NCBI GenBank assembly: GCA_913020495.1 | Contig: CAJWBJ010000026.1 | Location: 1 to 41,119 of the forward strand | Length of the DNA stretch: 41,119 bases | Source: an uncultured Oleiphilus sp. | GTDB lineage: Bacteria > Pseudomonadota > Gammaproteobacteria > Pseudomonadales > Oleiphilaceae | Direction: 5' to 3' | Shown: positions 26,523 through 36,132 of the stretch, piece by piece | Numbering within the stretch: position 1 is the first letter of the stretch | Layout: every line of letters begins with the position of its first letter | The notes under the pieces: model-generated | The model's input: the letters and a program-made list of their open reading frames with translations, nothing else | Told to the model about the DNA's origin: nothing | Databases searched by the model: none | Program-made: the position numbers and the translations under genes

Positions 26523-27308
26523 ATGATCATTGCAAGTTATCTTATAGCAGGTATTTTTGCAGGTTTGACTGCTGGGTTATTTGGTGTCGGAGGAGGGTTG
26601 GTTGTCGTACCTATTTTGGTGTTTGCATTTGAACTTCAAGGCTTTTCTTCAGATGTTTTGACGCATATGGCAATTGGCACATCATTAGCAACTATTGTGT
26701 TTACTGCGATTAGTTCCGTGATTAGTCATAATAAAAAAGGTGCCGTGCTATGGGCGGTATTTAAACCGATGAGTGCAGGTATTGTTATCGGAGCTGTTTT
26801 GGGTGTCTTAACTGTCCTGCAGTTGGATGGTCAAATGCTTAAAATGTTATTTGGTTTTTTTGCTGTAGCAGTATCGATAAAAATGTTAATCAAGCCGGCT
26901 TCTAATGGTGATAAGCCTCTATCCTCATCACCCATATTTGCATTAGTCGGAGTGGGTGTTGCATGGGTGTCATCAATATTTGGTATTGGGGGTGGAACCT
27001 TAACAGTTCCCTTTTTAAGCCGATATAAAATCGAAATGAAGCAGGTTGTGGGAACTTCTGCTGCCTGTGGTTTTCCTATTGCTTTCGTCGCATCATTAAG
27101 TAATATGCTGCTAGGTCATGGTGTTGAAGGTCGGCCTGAATGGAGTGCCGGATTTGTATATTTACCAGCGTTGTTAGGGATATGTTTAACGTCGGTGTAT
27201 TTTGCAAAAATTGGTGCACACTTCGCGCACCGATTACCTTCAAAATTACTGAAACAATTATTTTCGATTTTCCTAATGCTCGTCGGCATTCGATTTCTAA
27301 TAACATAA
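26523..27308 (+). CDS. TauE/SafE (TSUP) family membrane permease
   Basis: A 261-residue inner-membrane protein with about eight hydrophobic segments in two inverted halves. Each half opens with the glycine-rich TSUP signature: GLTAGLFGVGGGLVVVP in the first and VSSIFGIGGGTLTVPF in the second. The family exports or imports small organosulphur or sulphonate compounds, such as sulphite, sulphoacetate or taurine-derived products; the substrate here cannot be told. It lies just upstream of lgt in the same direction with a gap of 46 bp, so it may be the first gene of the lgt-thyA-folA transcript. Confidence 0.9.
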   Translation: MIIASYLIAGIFAGLTAGLFGVGGGLVVVPILVFAFELQGFSSDVLTHMAIGTSLATIVFTAISSVISHNKKGAVLWAVFKPMSAGIVIGAVLGVLTVLQLDGQMLKMLFGFFAVAVSIKMLIKPASNGDKPLSSSPIFALVGVGVAWVSSIFGIGGGTLTVPFLSRYKIEMKQVVGTSAACGFPIAFVASLSNMLLGHGVEGRPEWSAGFVYLPALLGICLTSVYFAKIGAHFAHRLPSKLLKQLFSIFLMLVGIRFLIT

Positions 27309-27354
27309 AACCTAGTTTATATAGGTTGATATTTACGAAGTAAAGGAGCCTGTA

Positions 27355-28185
27355 ATGGCCTTGTCTTACCCTCAAATTGACCCAGTCGCAATTGGCCTTG
27401 GGCCAGTTCAAGTACATTGGTATGGTCTAATGTATTTAATGGGCTTTTTGGCCGCATTTTTATTAGGCCAGCAGCGAGCACAAAGAACTGGCTCTCCTAT
27501 TAGTAAAGAGCAGGTTGGCGACATGATCTATTATTGCGCCATTGGTGTAATACTGGGTGGACGCTTAGGGTATGTCTTCTTTTACAATTTTGATAAGTTT
27601 TTAGACGACCCTATTTGGTTATTTAAAATATGGGAAGGGGGGATGGCTTTTCATGGCGGCTTGATTGGTGTTATGGCGGCTATTGTTCTTTATGCTCGTA
27701 AAATAGGCTGTACTTTTTTTCAGTTATTAGACTTTATAGCACCTTTGGTCCCTATTGGTTTGGGTTTGGGGCGTATTGGTAATTTTATCGGTGCCGAACT
27801 ATGGGGGCGAGCAACAGATGTTTCATGGGGAATGATATTTCCCACGGACCCTCTACAGTTGGTGCGTCATCCTTCACAGCTTTATCAAGTTGCGTTAGAA
27901 GGGGTGTTGTTCTTTTGCATTTTATGGTTCTACTCTTCAAAGCCAAGGCCTGCGGCTTCGGTATCTGGTATGTTTATGATCTTTTATGGCATTTTCCGCT
28001 TCTTAGTTGAATTTGTTAGAGAGCCCGATGCCCATATCGGCTTTATTGCGTGGGGCTGGTTAACGAAAGGCCAGTTATTATCGTTCCCAATGATTTTTAT
28101 CGGTATTGGATTTATTCTTTATGCCTATAAATACAACATGAATCTGCTTGAGCTTAGCCAAGCGAAAGGAAAAAGAACTAAATGA
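27355..28185 (+). CDS. lgt: Prolipoprotein diacylglyceryl transferase Lgt
   Basis: A 276-residue inner-membrane enzyme. It transfers a diacylglyceryl group from phosphatidylglycerol to the lipobox cysteine of prolipoproteins, the first step of lipoprotein maturation. About seven membrane helices are apparent. Signature regions are [13 protein letters not shown], with the conserved HGGLIG, and [19 protein letters not shown], the Lgt signature. AGGAGCC precedes the ATG. It overlaps thyA by four bases (ATGA at 28182-28185), indicating translational coupling. The large lipoprotein near the window end would be one of its substrates. Confidence 0.97.
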   Translation: MALSYPQIDPVAIGLGPVQVHWYGLMYLMGFLAAFLLGQQRAQRTGSPISKEQVGDMIYYCAIGVILGGRLGYVFFYNFDKFLDDPIWLFKIWEGGMAFHGGLIGVMAAIVLYARKIGCTFFQLLDFIAPLVPIGLGLGRIGNFIGAELWGRATDVSWGMIFPTDPLQLVRHPSQLYQVALEGVLFFCILWFYSSKPRPAASVSGMFMIFYGIFRFLVEFVREPDAHIGFIAWGWLTKGQLLSFPMIFIGIGFILYAYKYNMNLLELSQAKGKRTK

Positions 28186-29021
28186 AAGTGTATTTGGATT
28201 TAATGAAAGATGTTTTGGAAAATGGCACTGACAAAGGTGATCGAACAGGCGTTGGAACACGTTCAGTATTTGGTCGTCAAATGCGCTTTGACCTGGCAAA
28301 AGGTTTTCCGCTATTAACCACTAAAAAAGTCCACTTAAAAAGTATTATTCATGAATTACTTTGGTTTCTTCAAGGTAGTACAGATAATAACTGGCTGAAA
28401 GATCGTGGCGTCTCAATTTGGGATGAGTGGGCAGCAGAATCTGGTGATTTAGGGCCAATATACGGCAAGCAATGGCGTAGCTGGGTTGCGCCCGATGGAC
28501 GTGTTGTTGATCAAATTGAAGAGTTAATTCAACAAATTAAAACGAAACCTGATTCTAGGCGGCTGATTGTTTCTGCGTGGAATCCAACAGAGCTACCTGA
28601 TGAATCTATTTCGCCTCAAGAAAATGTAGAGCAAGGTAAAATGGCTTTGGCTCCATGCCATTGCTTGTTTCAATTTTATGTATTGGATGGGAAGTTGTCT
28701 TGTCAGTTATATCAGCGCAGTGCCGACTTATTCTTGGGGGTTCCCTTTAATATAGCAAGCTATGCTTTGCTCACGCACATGATTGCGCAGCAATGTGATT
28801 TAGGTGTAGGAGAGTTTGTCCACACCTTTGGTGACTGTCACTTGTACCAGAACCATTTAACTGATGATATTGTGCTGAAACAGCTAGCCAGAACACCTAC
28901 CTCATCACCTCGCTTAGAAATTACCAGAAAGCCTGAGTCAATTTTTGATTATGAGTTTGAGGATTTTCAAGTGTTAGATTACGAGCCTCAATCAGGGATT
29001 AAAGCACCGATTGCGATATGA
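28182..29021 (+). CDS. thyA: Thymidylate synthase ThyA
   Basis: A 279-residue enzyme that methylates dUMP to dTMP with methylenetetrahydrofolate, producing dihydrofolate that the next gene product, FolA, recycles. Landmarks are [28 protein letters not shown], the catalytic Cys in [30 protein letters not shown] and [13 protein letters not shown]-like [12 protein letters not shown]. It is about 15 residues longer than E. coli ThyA (264), because of a short insert after [11 protein letters not shown] just before the catalytic loop. The start overlaps the end of lgt by four bases. Confidence 0.98.
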   Translation: MKVYLDLMKDVLENGTDKGDRTGVGTRSVFGRQMRFDLAKGFPLLTTKKVHLKSIIHELLWFLQGSTDNNWLKDRGVSIWDEWAAESGDLGPIYGKQWRSWVAPDGRVVDQIEELIQQIKTKPDSRRLIVSAWNPTELPDESISPQENVEQGKMALAPCHCLFQFYVLDGKLSCQLYQRSADLFLGVPFNIASYALLTHMIAQQCDLGVGEFVHTFGDCHLYQNHLTDDIVLKQLARTPTSSPRLEITRKPESIFDYEFEDFQVLDYEPQSGIKAPIAI

Positions 29022-29038
29022 CTTTTAAGGATCCCAAG

Positions 29039-29545
29039 ATGAAAAAATCAATGATCGTTGCTATGGCAGAAAACCGGGTTATTGGTATCAATAATAATCT
29101 CCCTTGGTATCTCCCGAATGACTTAAAATATTTTAAACAAGTGACGATGGGAAAGCCGATATTAATGGGGCGAAAGACTTATGAATCTATAGGTAAACCA
29201 TTGCCAGGACGAACTAATATCGTGCTTACTCGGGATAAAACTTGGTCAGCTGAAGGTGTGAAAGCAGTTAACGAGTTAGAACAAGCCTTTCAATTGGCTG
29301 AGTCTATTTCAGAAATAGACGGAAAAGATGAAATGATGGTCATTGGTGGTGATCAAATTTATCAAAGTACTTTAGCTGAGATTGATCGAATCTACTTAAC
29401 CAAAGTGCATGCAGAGGTTAACGGAGATGCCTATTTTCCTGAATTAGATTGGGCTCAGTGGAAAGAAGTCGGGCGTGAAGATTTTGAGGCAGAAGGGTCG
29501 AACCCTTATGATTATAGTTTTATTGTTCTTGATCGGATTTATTGA
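29039..29545 (+). CDS. folA: Dihydrofolate reductase FolA
   Basis: A 168-residue NADPH-dependent enzyme that reduces dihydrofolate to tetrahydrofolate. The ATG at 29039 is preferred because AAGGA (29026-29030) is eight bases upstream and the protein then begins MKKSMIVAMAENRVIG, as in the family. An upstream in-frame ATG at 29018 overlaps the thyA end and lacks a ribosome site. Active-site features are NNLPWYLPNDLKYFK, with the catalytic Asp, and PILMGRKTYESIGKPLPGR for NADPH. MVIGGDQIYQ follows. It is the last gene of the TauE/lgt/thyA/folA run. Confidence 0.97.
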   Translation: MKKSMIVAMAENRVIGINNNLPWYLPNDLKYFKQVTMGKPILMGRKTYESIGKPLPGRTNIVLTRDKTWSAEGVKAVNELEQAFQLAESISEIDGKDEMMVIGGDQIYQSTLAEIDRIYLTKVHAEVNGDAYFPELDWAQWKEVGREDFEAEGSNPYDYSFIVLDRIY

Positions 29546-29559
29546 TTAAAGGTGGAATA

Positions 29560-29591
29560 CCGAGAATACTGAATTGCTTCAGTATTCTCGG
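29560..29591. other. Perfect 14-bp inverted repeat between convergent folA and ilvD
   Basis: CCGAGAATACTGAA (29560-29573) pairs exactly with 29578-29591 around a four-base TTGC loop. It sits 14 bp after the folA stop and 8 bp from the ilvD stop. It has no T run on either side, so it is not a classic intrinsic terminator. A bidirectional transcript-end or RNA-stabilising hairpin is likely. Confidence 0.7.
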
Positions 29592-29599
29592 AGATCAGG

Positions 29600-31444
29600 T
29601 TAATCTAATAAGTCCAAGTTTCTAACACCACCCTTATCTGCACTAGTTGCTAATAGAGCATACGCTTTTAAGGCGCTGGATACTTTACGGGCGCGCACCT
29701 CTGTTGGCTTCCATGCATCCTTACCTTTAACGTCCATGGCTTTTCTTCGTTGATCAAGCTCTTCAGGGCTGATATCTACATTGATGCTTCTATTCGGTAT
29801 ATCAATTTTGATGCTATCGCCTTGCTCAATTAGTCCAATGGCGCCACCAGCAGCTGCTTCTGGAGATGCGTGGCCAATTGAGAGACCTGACGTACCACCG
29901 GAGAAACGACCGTCAGTTAATAGTGCACACTCTTTCCCTAAGCCTTTTGATTTCAGGTAACTGGTTGGATAAAGCATTTCTTGCATGCCTGGCCCGCCCT
30001 TTGGACCTTCGTAACGAATAATGACCACATCTCCGGCAACCACTTCATCGTTTAAAATACCTTTCACAGCAGAGTCTTGGCTTTCAAAAATAACGGCTTT
30101 TCCAGTAAATACTAGGATAGACTCATCTACGCCAGCTGTTTTTACAACGCAACCATCTAAGGCAATATTGCCATATAAAACCGCTAAGCCGCCTTCTAAT
30201 GAATAGGCGTGTTCAAGAGAGCGTATGCAGCCGTTTTCACGGTCGCCATCAAGTGTAGGCCAGCGAGTAGATTGACTAAATGCTGTTTGTGTTGGAATTC
30301 CTGCTGGACCAGCCTTATAAAACTTGGCAACGTCTGAGTTATTTGTTTGCATAATATCCCATTTCTCGAGCGCTTCTTTCATTGACTTACTATGCACGGT
30401 TGGTAAGTCGGAATGTAAAAAACCAGCTCGGTCTAATTCGCCCAAAATACCCATGACGCCACCAGCGCGATGAACATCTTCCATGTGGTATTGCTGAGCG
30501 TTTGGAGCAACTTTGCATAGTTGAGGGATACGCTTACTCAAATCATTAATTGCTTGCAGGCTGAAATCTAGTTCTGCTTCTTGGGCTGCGGCAAGTAAAT
30601 GTAGTATTGTGTTCGTAGAACCGCCCATCGCGATATCGAGCATCACCGCATTTTCAAATGCTTTATAGTTTGCAATGGATCTTGGTAAAACAGATTCATC
30701 GTCTTGTTCGTAATAGCGTCGAGTAATTTCAACAATCTGATCCGCAGCGTTTAAGAATAATTGTTCTCGATCAGCATGTGTTGCCAGCATGGAGCCATTA
30801 CCGGGTAGTGATAGACCAATTGCTTCCGTAAGACAATTCATTGAATTTGCAGTAAACATACCTGAGCATGAGCCGCAGGTTGGGCAAGCGCTACGCTCGT
30901 ATTCTTCAACGGTTGCATCATCAGCTGAGTCATCAACGGCGATCACCATCGCATCAACCAAGTCCAGTTTATGTTCTGAAAGCTTTGTTTTACCCGCTTC
31001 CATTGGACCACCGGAAACAAAAATAACCGGGATGTTTAAACGCAGCGATGCCATTAGCATGCCGGGGGTGATTTTGTCACAATTAGAGATACAAACAATG
31101 GCATCTGCACAGTGTGCATTGACCATATATTCAACTGAATCAGCAATCAATTCTCGAGAAGGTAAGCTATAAAGCATGCCGTCATGACCCATTGCTATGC
31201 CATCATCAACCGCGATGGTATTGAATTCTTTTGCAACACCGCCTGCTTTTTCTATTTGGCGTGCGACAAGTTGCCCCATGTCTTTTAAATGGACATGGCC
31301 AGGCACAAACTGAGTGAAGGAGTTTGCAATTGCAATAATGGGTTTGCCGAAGTCTTCGGTTTGCATTCCGGTTGCGCGCCAAAGTGCACGGGCGCCCGCC
31401 ATATTTCGGCCATGAGTCGAGGTCTTAGAACGATAATTCGGCAT
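29600..31444 (-). CDS. ilvD: Dihydroxy-acid dehydratase IlvD
   Basis: A 614-residue iron-sulphur dehydratase in branched-chain amino-acid synthesis. It converts dihydroxy-isovalerate and dihydroxy-methylvalerate to the keto acids. The start is placed at 31444 so that the protein opens [20 protein letters not shown], the standard N-terminus; the 17 extra codons upstream are not conserved-looking. Cluster cysteines appear in [13 protein letters not shown] and [20 protein letters not shown]. Other landmarks are [13 protein letters not shown] and [16 protein letters not shown]. The length matches E. coli IlvD (616). It is transcribed alone, divergent from the LON-domain gene. Confidence 0.98.
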   Translation of the reverse strand: MPNYRSKTSTHGRNMAGARALWRATGMQTEDFGKPIIAIANSFTQFVPGHVHLKDMGQLVARQIEKAGGVAKEFNTIAVDDGIAMGHDGMLYSLPSRELIADSVEYMVNAHCADAIVCISNCDKITPGMLMASLRLNIPVIFVSGGPMEAGKTKLSEHKLDLVDAMVIAVDDSADDATVEEYERSACPTCGSCSGMFTANSMNCLTEAIGLSLPGNGSMLATHADREQLFLNAADQIVEITRRYYEQDDESVLPRSIANYKAFENAVMLDIAMGGSTNTILHLLAAAQEAELDFSLQAINDLSKRIPQLCKVAPNAQQYHMEDVHRAGGVMGILGELDRAGFLHSDLPTVHSKSMKEALEKWDIMQTNNSDVAKFYKAGPAGIPTQTAFSQSTRWPTLDGDRENGCIRSLEHAYSLEGGLAVLYGNIALDGCVVKTAGVDESILVFTGKAVIFESQDSAVKGILNDEVVAGDVVIIRYEGPKGGPGMQEMLYPTSYLKSKGLGKECALLTDGRFSGGTSGLSIGHASPEAAAGGAIGLIEQGDSIKIDIPNRSINVDISPEELDQRRKAMDVKGKDAWKPTEVRARKVSSALKAYALLATSADKGGVRNLDLLD

Positions 31445-31616
31445 GATTAGTCTCTTTCGTGGTTGTATAAGCGTTTTTAAGGAACAGAAAATCAAAGCAT
31501 AACAAAATCATGAAAGTGACGAAATAGCATTCATCGCTTATGATTAGTATTTGAGGTTAAAGACTTATTGTAAGACTACTTTTCGTGATCAGTTTTATAG
31601 AGGTGAAGGAGGCATA

Positions 31617-32189
31617 ATGAAAACACCACTTTTTCCATTGAATGCAATTATTTGTCCCCGAGGGCGTATTCCTTTACAGATTTTTGAACCTCGTTATCTT
31701 GATATGGTTAGCAACTGTTTAAGGTCAGGGTCAGCTTTTGTCGCGGTGATGTTGCGTGATACTGATGATATCAAAGAAGATTTTTATCGCGTGGGCACTT
31801 TAGTGAAAGTTGTCGATTTTGGAAAAGGCGCTAGTGAGGGATTTTTAAGTGTCACAATTGAAGGTATCTCTCGGGTAGACCTTTCTTTAGCTGTGCAGCA
31901 GGAGGATGGCTTATGGTTAGCAGACATCGCGACGCCAAATGAAGAAAGCTTCGTACCATTACCCGAACGATATAAAGAGCTTAGGGCTGTGTTAGAAGCA
32001 TTGGTTCAGCATCCATTCGTTCATGAATTAAATATGGATATTGATTTTCAGGATGGGCGGCAAGTTGGCTGGCGTTTAACGGAATTGCTTCCTATTGATA
32101 ATCGACAAAAACAACTTCTATTTGAGTTGAAGGATCCTATTCAGCGTTTAGCAGAGCTGTCAGACCAGCTTGCAGCGATGATGTTATAA
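31617..32189 (+). CDS. LON-substrate-binding-domain protein
   Basis: A 190-residue protein consisting of the N-terminal (substrate-binding) domain of Lon protease without ATPase or protease parts. The ATG at 31617 follows a strong GAAGGAGG site; the upstream in-frame extension of 22 codons precedes that site and is rejected. It begins MKTPLFPLNAIICPRGRIPL, followed by QIFEPRYLDMV, the usual opening of stand-alone LON-domain proteins. Their function is poorly known, and peptide or protein recognition is assumed. It is convergent with the DedA-PAP2 gene. Confidence 0.88.
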   Translation: MKTPLFPLNAIICPRGRIPLQIFEPRYLDMVSNCLRSGSAFVAVMLRDTDDIKEDFYRVGTLVKVVDFGKGASEGFLSVTIEGISRVDLSLAVQQEDGLWLADIATPNEESFVPLPERYKELRAVLEALVQHPFVHELNMDIDFQDGRQVGWRLTELLPIDNRQKQLLFELKDPIQRLAELSDQLAAMML

Positions 32190-32204
32190 GATTTGTGTTA
32201 CGCG

Positions 32205-33689
32205 TTATGAGGTGATAATTTGAAATTCAGCTAATGTTTTTGAAAAGTAACTGACCTGATAACCCACGCACATTCCTCCCCAAATACTAAAGCCAATGAT
32301 TGCTTTTACTTTATTTCTGTTAGTATTTAGTTGTACTTTTCTCTGCTCGGTATTTGAATATCGGCTATAGAAAATTCGCGTGATTGCGCATAAGGTAAAT
32401 CCTAATAACATGCCTCCAATAATGTCTGAAAACCAATGAACGCCCAAAAGAACACGGCTTAAAGCAATCATGACAATGGGGCAGCCCAGCGCCAGATAGA
32501 CTTTCCAGCGCTGAGATTGACTCTGTTCTTGCGCAATAAAGCTCGCGACTAACCCGTATAAAATAGCAGCACCACTACTATGCCCGCTAGGGTAAGCAAA
32601 TGAAGAGGGAATATAATGAACTAACTCAGGGCGAGGAACTGCAAAACCGTATTTGAGTGCATGAGTAATAGCAGCAGTACTTAAACCGGCTATTGTTAGG
32701 TGCACTGCAGCAATGGGTCGCCCTTGTGAAATAAACACGCCTATGAAAATAGCAAAAGAGCAATATAGAAAGCGTTCGTCGCCTAATAAAGTTAGTGATA
32801 TTAGTACTGAATCTACAGGTAGTGAGCGTGCACTGCTTGCAAAATTTAGCATGAACTGATCGAGCCCTTGTAATAAACCTGTGTGTAGCGTGAGCAGTGA
32901 CCAGACCAAAAATAATAAGGCGCTAATGATAAATAAAGTAAAAGATGCAAGAGGGAATTCTCTTTGGTAGGCGTGGTAACGGGTAAGAAAAATCCAGAGC
33001 TTGCGAGTCATAATGGAATTTTGCTTTTTTTTCTCAATCAGTTTGTAGAATGAATTTTCTTGCTGTAAAGCTAGATTTAGATACCGAAAAATGAAAGCGG
33101 TGATGGTCAGTAGAGTAATAAAAATACCCAAAACAAGGTAAAAGTTCTCTGGTAGGGCCTGTTTAGATAATGACGAATGAGCGGCTGTGCCAGTAAGATA
33201 ACCTGGAAGTAAATAAAAAGGTGACCACGCTAAAGCCGAGAATAAATTAAAGCAAATGAAGCGAATTTGTGACATTCCAAGCATGCCAGCAATTAAAGGC
33301 ATAACTGGGCGAATTGGACCAATAAATCGCCCGATAATGACGCTTTTTCCTCCGTGCTTACTAAAAAAATCTTCACCTGACTTTAGTGCTTTGGGGTAGT
33401 GTGAAAAGGGCCAGTACTGACGGAGAGATTGCTTAAAAATGTGTCCAATATAAAAACTGAGCCCATCCCCTAATGCTGCACCTGTAAATCCAGCGATTAA
33501 AACCTCCCATAAGGGAAGTGATAAATTACCTGCTAATACTGCAACTAAAAATAATAACAATACGCCGGGAACGACAATGCCTGCGAGCGCTAGTGACTCA
33601 ATAAATGCAATAAAGGCAATGCTAAGCATTACCCAGTTAGGGTGGGTGCTTAACCAGTCGATAATAGGTTGAAAATCAGCAGCATTCAT
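32205..33689 (-). CDS. DedA / PAP2 phosphatase fusion membrane protein
   Basis: A 494-residue inner-membrane protein joining two lipid-related modules. The N-half (about 1-200) is DedA-like, with ALAGIVVPGVLLLFLVAVLAG, here only named by position, and GRFIGPIRPVMPLIAGM carrying the conserved Arg residues. The C-half (about 300-465) is a PAP2 phosphatase with all three catalytic motifs: KYGFAVPRP near residue 343, PSGH near 367 and SRVLLGVHWFSD near 411-422. DedA proteins include undecaprenyl-phosphate and phospholipid translocases, and PAP2 enzymes dephosphorylate undecaprenyl pyrophosphate or phosphatidic-acid-type lipids. A coupled role in lipid-carrier dephosphorylation and flipping is a reasonable inference. 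Such fusions occur in other Gammaproteobacteria. Confidence 0.93.
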   Translation of the reverse strand: MNAADFQPIIDWLSTHPNWVMLSIAFIAFIESLALAGIVVPGVLLLFLVAVLAGNLSLPLWEVLIAGFTGAALGDGLSFYIGHIFKQSLRQYWPFSHYPKALKSGEDFFSKHGGKSVIIGRFIGPIRPVMPLIAGMLGMSQIRFICFNLFSALAWSPFYLLPGYLTGTAAHSSLSKQALPENFYLVLGIFITLLTITAFIFRYLNLALQQENSFYKLIEKKKQNSIMTRKLWIFLTRYHAYQREFPLASFTLFIISALLFLVWSLLTLHTGLLQGLDQFMLNFASSARSLPVDSVLISLTLLGDERFLYCSFAIFIGVFISQGRPIAAVHLTIAGLSTAAITHALKYGFAVPRPELVHYIPSSFAYPSGHSSGAAILYGLVASFIAQEQSQSQRWKVYLALGCPIVMIALSRVLLGVHWFSDIIGGMLLGFTLCAITRIFYSRYSNTEQRKVQLNTNRNKVKAIIGFSIWGGMCVGYQVSYFSKTLAEFQIITS

Positions 33690-33701
33690 GGATGGGTGAA
33701 A

Positions 33702-34691
33702 TTAATAGCTATGATGGCAGACTCGGTTATGGCCATTTTTTTGAGCCTCAATTAAAGCAATGTTCGCGTCATTAATTAGTTTGCTGGCACTGACTTCTTT
33801 GCTGCCGGAAACATAGGAAGTGCAGCCTAAGCTGACTGTAATTGTGTCAACCACTGGCCAGTTATTTTCTTCTATTGTTCGTCTTATTCTCTCCGCAATA
33901 ACCAGAACCCCGTCGGCAGGAGTACAGGGTAGTAGCAAGTATGATGTATGTTGGCTATCACTGTAGTCACTATCGCCAGCACGAATCATCGCACGAAGTA
34001 TTTCAGAAAATTGAATAAGTAATGTGTTTGTCGTATTGACGCCGTGTAAATCATGAACTTGGGGGAAGTAGTCTATGGTTAGAGATATGAGGGAAAGCGA
34101 CTTTCCTGTTCTATCAGCTCTGCATATTTCTTTATTTAAAGTGTCTTCAAGGTGTCGATAGTTATATGCACCCGTTAAAGGGTCACGTACTTCTAGGGCT
34201 ACAAGTGTACGGCTACGGCGTTGGTGCAGTTGAGCATAAGTGCTGGCAAGGCTAATAAGAAGGGTATAAATCGTTGCAAAGGTAAGTGCTTGGATAAATC
34301 CTGACTTCCAAAATAAAATTAAGCTCAATATTATTGCAGAAAGGGTATTTAATAGAGTTGCCTGACGATGAGATAGTGCAATGTAGCTTAATAAACCTAA
34401 GGGGAAGACCCAATGCTGTACTTTTTCCGGGTAAGTGAAGCTATCTCTTACAATAAGTAAAAGTGCTAGCACAATAGCCCATAAACACACTCGGGATAAA
34501 TATTTGGCTTCAGGTGTAAAACGGGCATAGGCGCTGACGCTCAAGAATACCGTGCAAAGAAAGCTGGCACTATAGACTAATTCAAATAATCCATAGCGGT
34601 AGTTCTGAATGGCCAAAAAAAACAGAATACTTGCACTTAGTAAAAAGAGTGTCGCAATGAGTCTGGTTTGTAATTGTTTGTCTGCGATCAT
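33702..34691 (-). CDS. Membrane GGDEF-like protein, degenerate active site with retained RxxD
   Basis: A 329-residue protein with several hydrophobic helices in the first ~155 residues and a GGDEF-fold domain from about 170. The domain opens with RDPLTGAYNYRHLEDTL, a good diguanylate cyclase start. The catalytic GGDEF position is SQHTS (residues 246-250), so cyclase activity is not expected. RAGD (237-240) sits at exactly the spacing of the inhibitory RxxD site. The residual pattern SYLLLP and TITVSLGCTSY still follows the fold. This suggests a c-di-GMP receptor, not an enzyme. Its ATG overlaps the stop of the neighbouring paralogue by four bases (34688-34691), so the two are co-translated. 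Confidence 0.88.
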   Translation of the reverse strand: MIADKQLQTRLIATLFLLSASILFFLAIQNYRYGLFELVYSASFLCTVFLSVSAYARFTPEAKYLSRVCLWAIVLALLLIVRDSFTYPEKVQHWVFPLGLLSYIALSHRQATLLNTLSAIILSLILFWKSGFIQALTFATIYTLLISLASTYAQLHQRRSRTLVALEVRDPLTGAYNYRHLEDTLNKEICRADRTGKSLSLISLTIDYFPQVHDLHGVNTTNTLLIQFSEILRAMIRAGDSDYSDSQHTSYLLLPCTPADGVLVIAERIRRTIEENNWPVVDTITVSLGCTSYVSGSKEVSASKLINDANIALIEAQKNGHNRVCHHSY

Positions 34692-35707
34692 TTGTTAGCG
34701 CCTCCCTTTGAGTTTGAAGCGCTATCATTAGTTTCTACTTCACGATAAAGGTTTGTTCTATTACTGCTTTTGGCGAGTGTCTCCTTGAGAGCCTGAGCTG
34801 CTCTAAATGTCAGTGAGCTGCTATCATCACCAATGTTTAAGCCCGACACCCCAACACTGACTGTAATCGTTTCATTGTTAACAGTGGTGTTTTTTCGAAT
34901 TTGAATACGTAACCCGTTAGCGATCTTAACCGCTTGTGCTGAGCTTGTGTGTGGCAGCACGATCAAGAATTCATGGTGTTCCCATAAATAATAGCTATCA
35001 AATAAACGGAGATTGTTATGTAGTAATTTACCTATGTTAATGGTCACGGTGTCTTGTTCTTTTGATGAAAGTTTTGATGTACAAATTGTATCAACTGCCA
35101 GGGCCATCGTAGATAGCTCGCTTCCTTCACGTTCGCATCGTTGAATTTCTTTGGCTAAATCATCATCCAAATGCTCTCGTATGGCTGCTTTAGTCAAGTT
35201 GTCTGTTCTGCGTAAGGGTTTAAGCTGGCGTCGGCGAAGTTCTCTCAAATACACCAAGCTGCAACTTATCCCTAAATAGAGTAAATAATTAAGCGAGATC
35301 TGGATGTTTTCAAGAGGTTGGGAGGTATTGCTCAATGCAATCATGGCAATGAGTGAGAAAGCGCCGACCAGCCATAAAGCTGCCTTAAAAGGAAAAACAA
35401 AGAAGACAAGTAATGGAATAAAATAGAGCCAGATTTTTGCGCTGTCAATACCTAGCGATAAGCTGACAATGGTAATGAACCCTAATGCAACAGATGTTCT
35501 TTTAAACCAGACAAGGCTTGGTTTAGAGTCTTGACTATGGCTACTTTTGAAACGATTGACGAAGAGTAGTACGCAAAGAATCGCCATTTGGGTCGCAAAA
35601 ATATACTGACCACTTACTAAGGTCACCAGGCTTAATAGTCCTGATAGTGTGGCTGCGTACAAGTAAGGTTTAGATTGGATCAGAAGTTGGTGGTCTGTCT
35701 GTGACAT
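34688..35707 (-). CDS. Membrane GGDEF-like protein, second member of the degenerate pair
   Basis: A 339-residue protein with about five to six membrane helices in the first ~150 residues and a GGDEF-fold domain from about 165 (RRTDNLTKAAIREHLDDDL). The catalytic motif reads EHHEF (243-247) and lacks both glycines, so diguanylate cyclase activity is unlikely. RLFD (234-237) is at the correct distance for the RxxD c-di-GMP-binding site. NETITVSVGVSGL marks the end of the fold. It resembles the next gene in architecture and probably arose by tandem duplication, and it overlaps that gene by ATGA. No HAMP or PAS domain is evident. A joint membrane c-di-GMP sensing role is inference. Confidence 0.88.
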   Translation of the reverse strand: MSQTDHQLLIQSKPYLYAATLSGLLSLVTLVSGQYIFATQMAILCVLLFVNRFKSSHSQDSKPSLVWFKRTSVALGFITIVSLSLGIDSAKIWLYFIPLLVFFVFPFKAALWLVGAFSLIAMIALSNTSQPLENIQISLNYLLYLGISCSLVYLRELRRRQLKPLRRTDNLTKAAIREHLDDDLAKEIQRCEREGSELSTMALAVDTICTSKLSSKEQDTVTINIGKLLHNNLRLFDSYYLWEHHEFLIVLPHTSSAQAVKIANGLRIQIRKNTTVNNETITVSVGVSGLNIGDDSSSLTFRAAQALKETLAKSSNRTNLYREVETNDSASNSKGGANK

Positions 35708-35850
35708 GGCAGCTCTAAATATATATGACCGTTTAAGGTGTAGATAACGGTTCTAGCGATGGATTATTGTTAGTTTGAGTCTAGCATAGATCATTATAGA
35801 ATGGAGTGACATGATTTAAAGCGTCAAATTTCAGGTTTTAACTTACTTCT

Positions 35851-36132
35851 TCAGCTGTCAGGGGGAGTAAAGCCTTCAGGCGTTTTACCTTGTAGGTGGT
35901 AAGCAAATGCAATGATTTCAGCAATGACGCGATAAAGTACCTCGGGGATTTCATCGCCAAGTTCTAATTTTGCCAGAATATCGACTAACTCGCTATTTTC
36001 ATAAAGTGGCACGCCATATTCTTGAGCGATTTTTATTATCTCGCTTGCAATCTCTGACTCGCCCTTTGCTACTAACTTTGGAGCATTGATCTCATCGTAT
36101 TTTAGGGCGATCGCTCTAGGTTGTTTGCTCAT
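35851..36132 (-). CDS. FlhB C-terminal-domain-like protein
   Basis: A 93-residue cytoplasmic protein matching the C-terminal domain of the flagellar export switch FlhB (EscU/YscU/HrcU family). It covers only the part after the autocleavage site. It starts PRAIALKYDE, which corresponds to the strand just after NPTH in FlhB, and continues VPLYENSELVDILAKLELGDEIPE, listed here as a landmark in the VPLYENSEL and GDEIPE parts. It lacks membrane helices and the NPTH motif. Stand-alone FlhB-C proteins can partly substitute for that domain in some bacteria. Its ATG overlaps the stop of the FliK-like gene (36129-36132). A FliK-FlhB interaction normally sets hook length, so the pairing is functionally suggestive. 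Confidence 0.9.
   Translation of the reverse strand: MSKQPRAIALKYDEINAPKLVAKGESEIASEIIKIAQEYGVPLYENSELVDILAKLELGDEIPEVLYRVIAEIIAFAYHLQGKTPEGFTPPDS

Noticed and set aside
29018-29041. Upstream ATG at 29018 as the folA start
   Set aside because: It overlaps the thyA end, lacks a ribosome site, and adds seven residues not typical of dihydrofolate reductases. The ATG at 29039 has AAGGA at proper distance.
30789-31172. Plus-strand 127-codon open frame inside ilvD
   Set aside because: Shadow of the highly conserved ilvD coding region.
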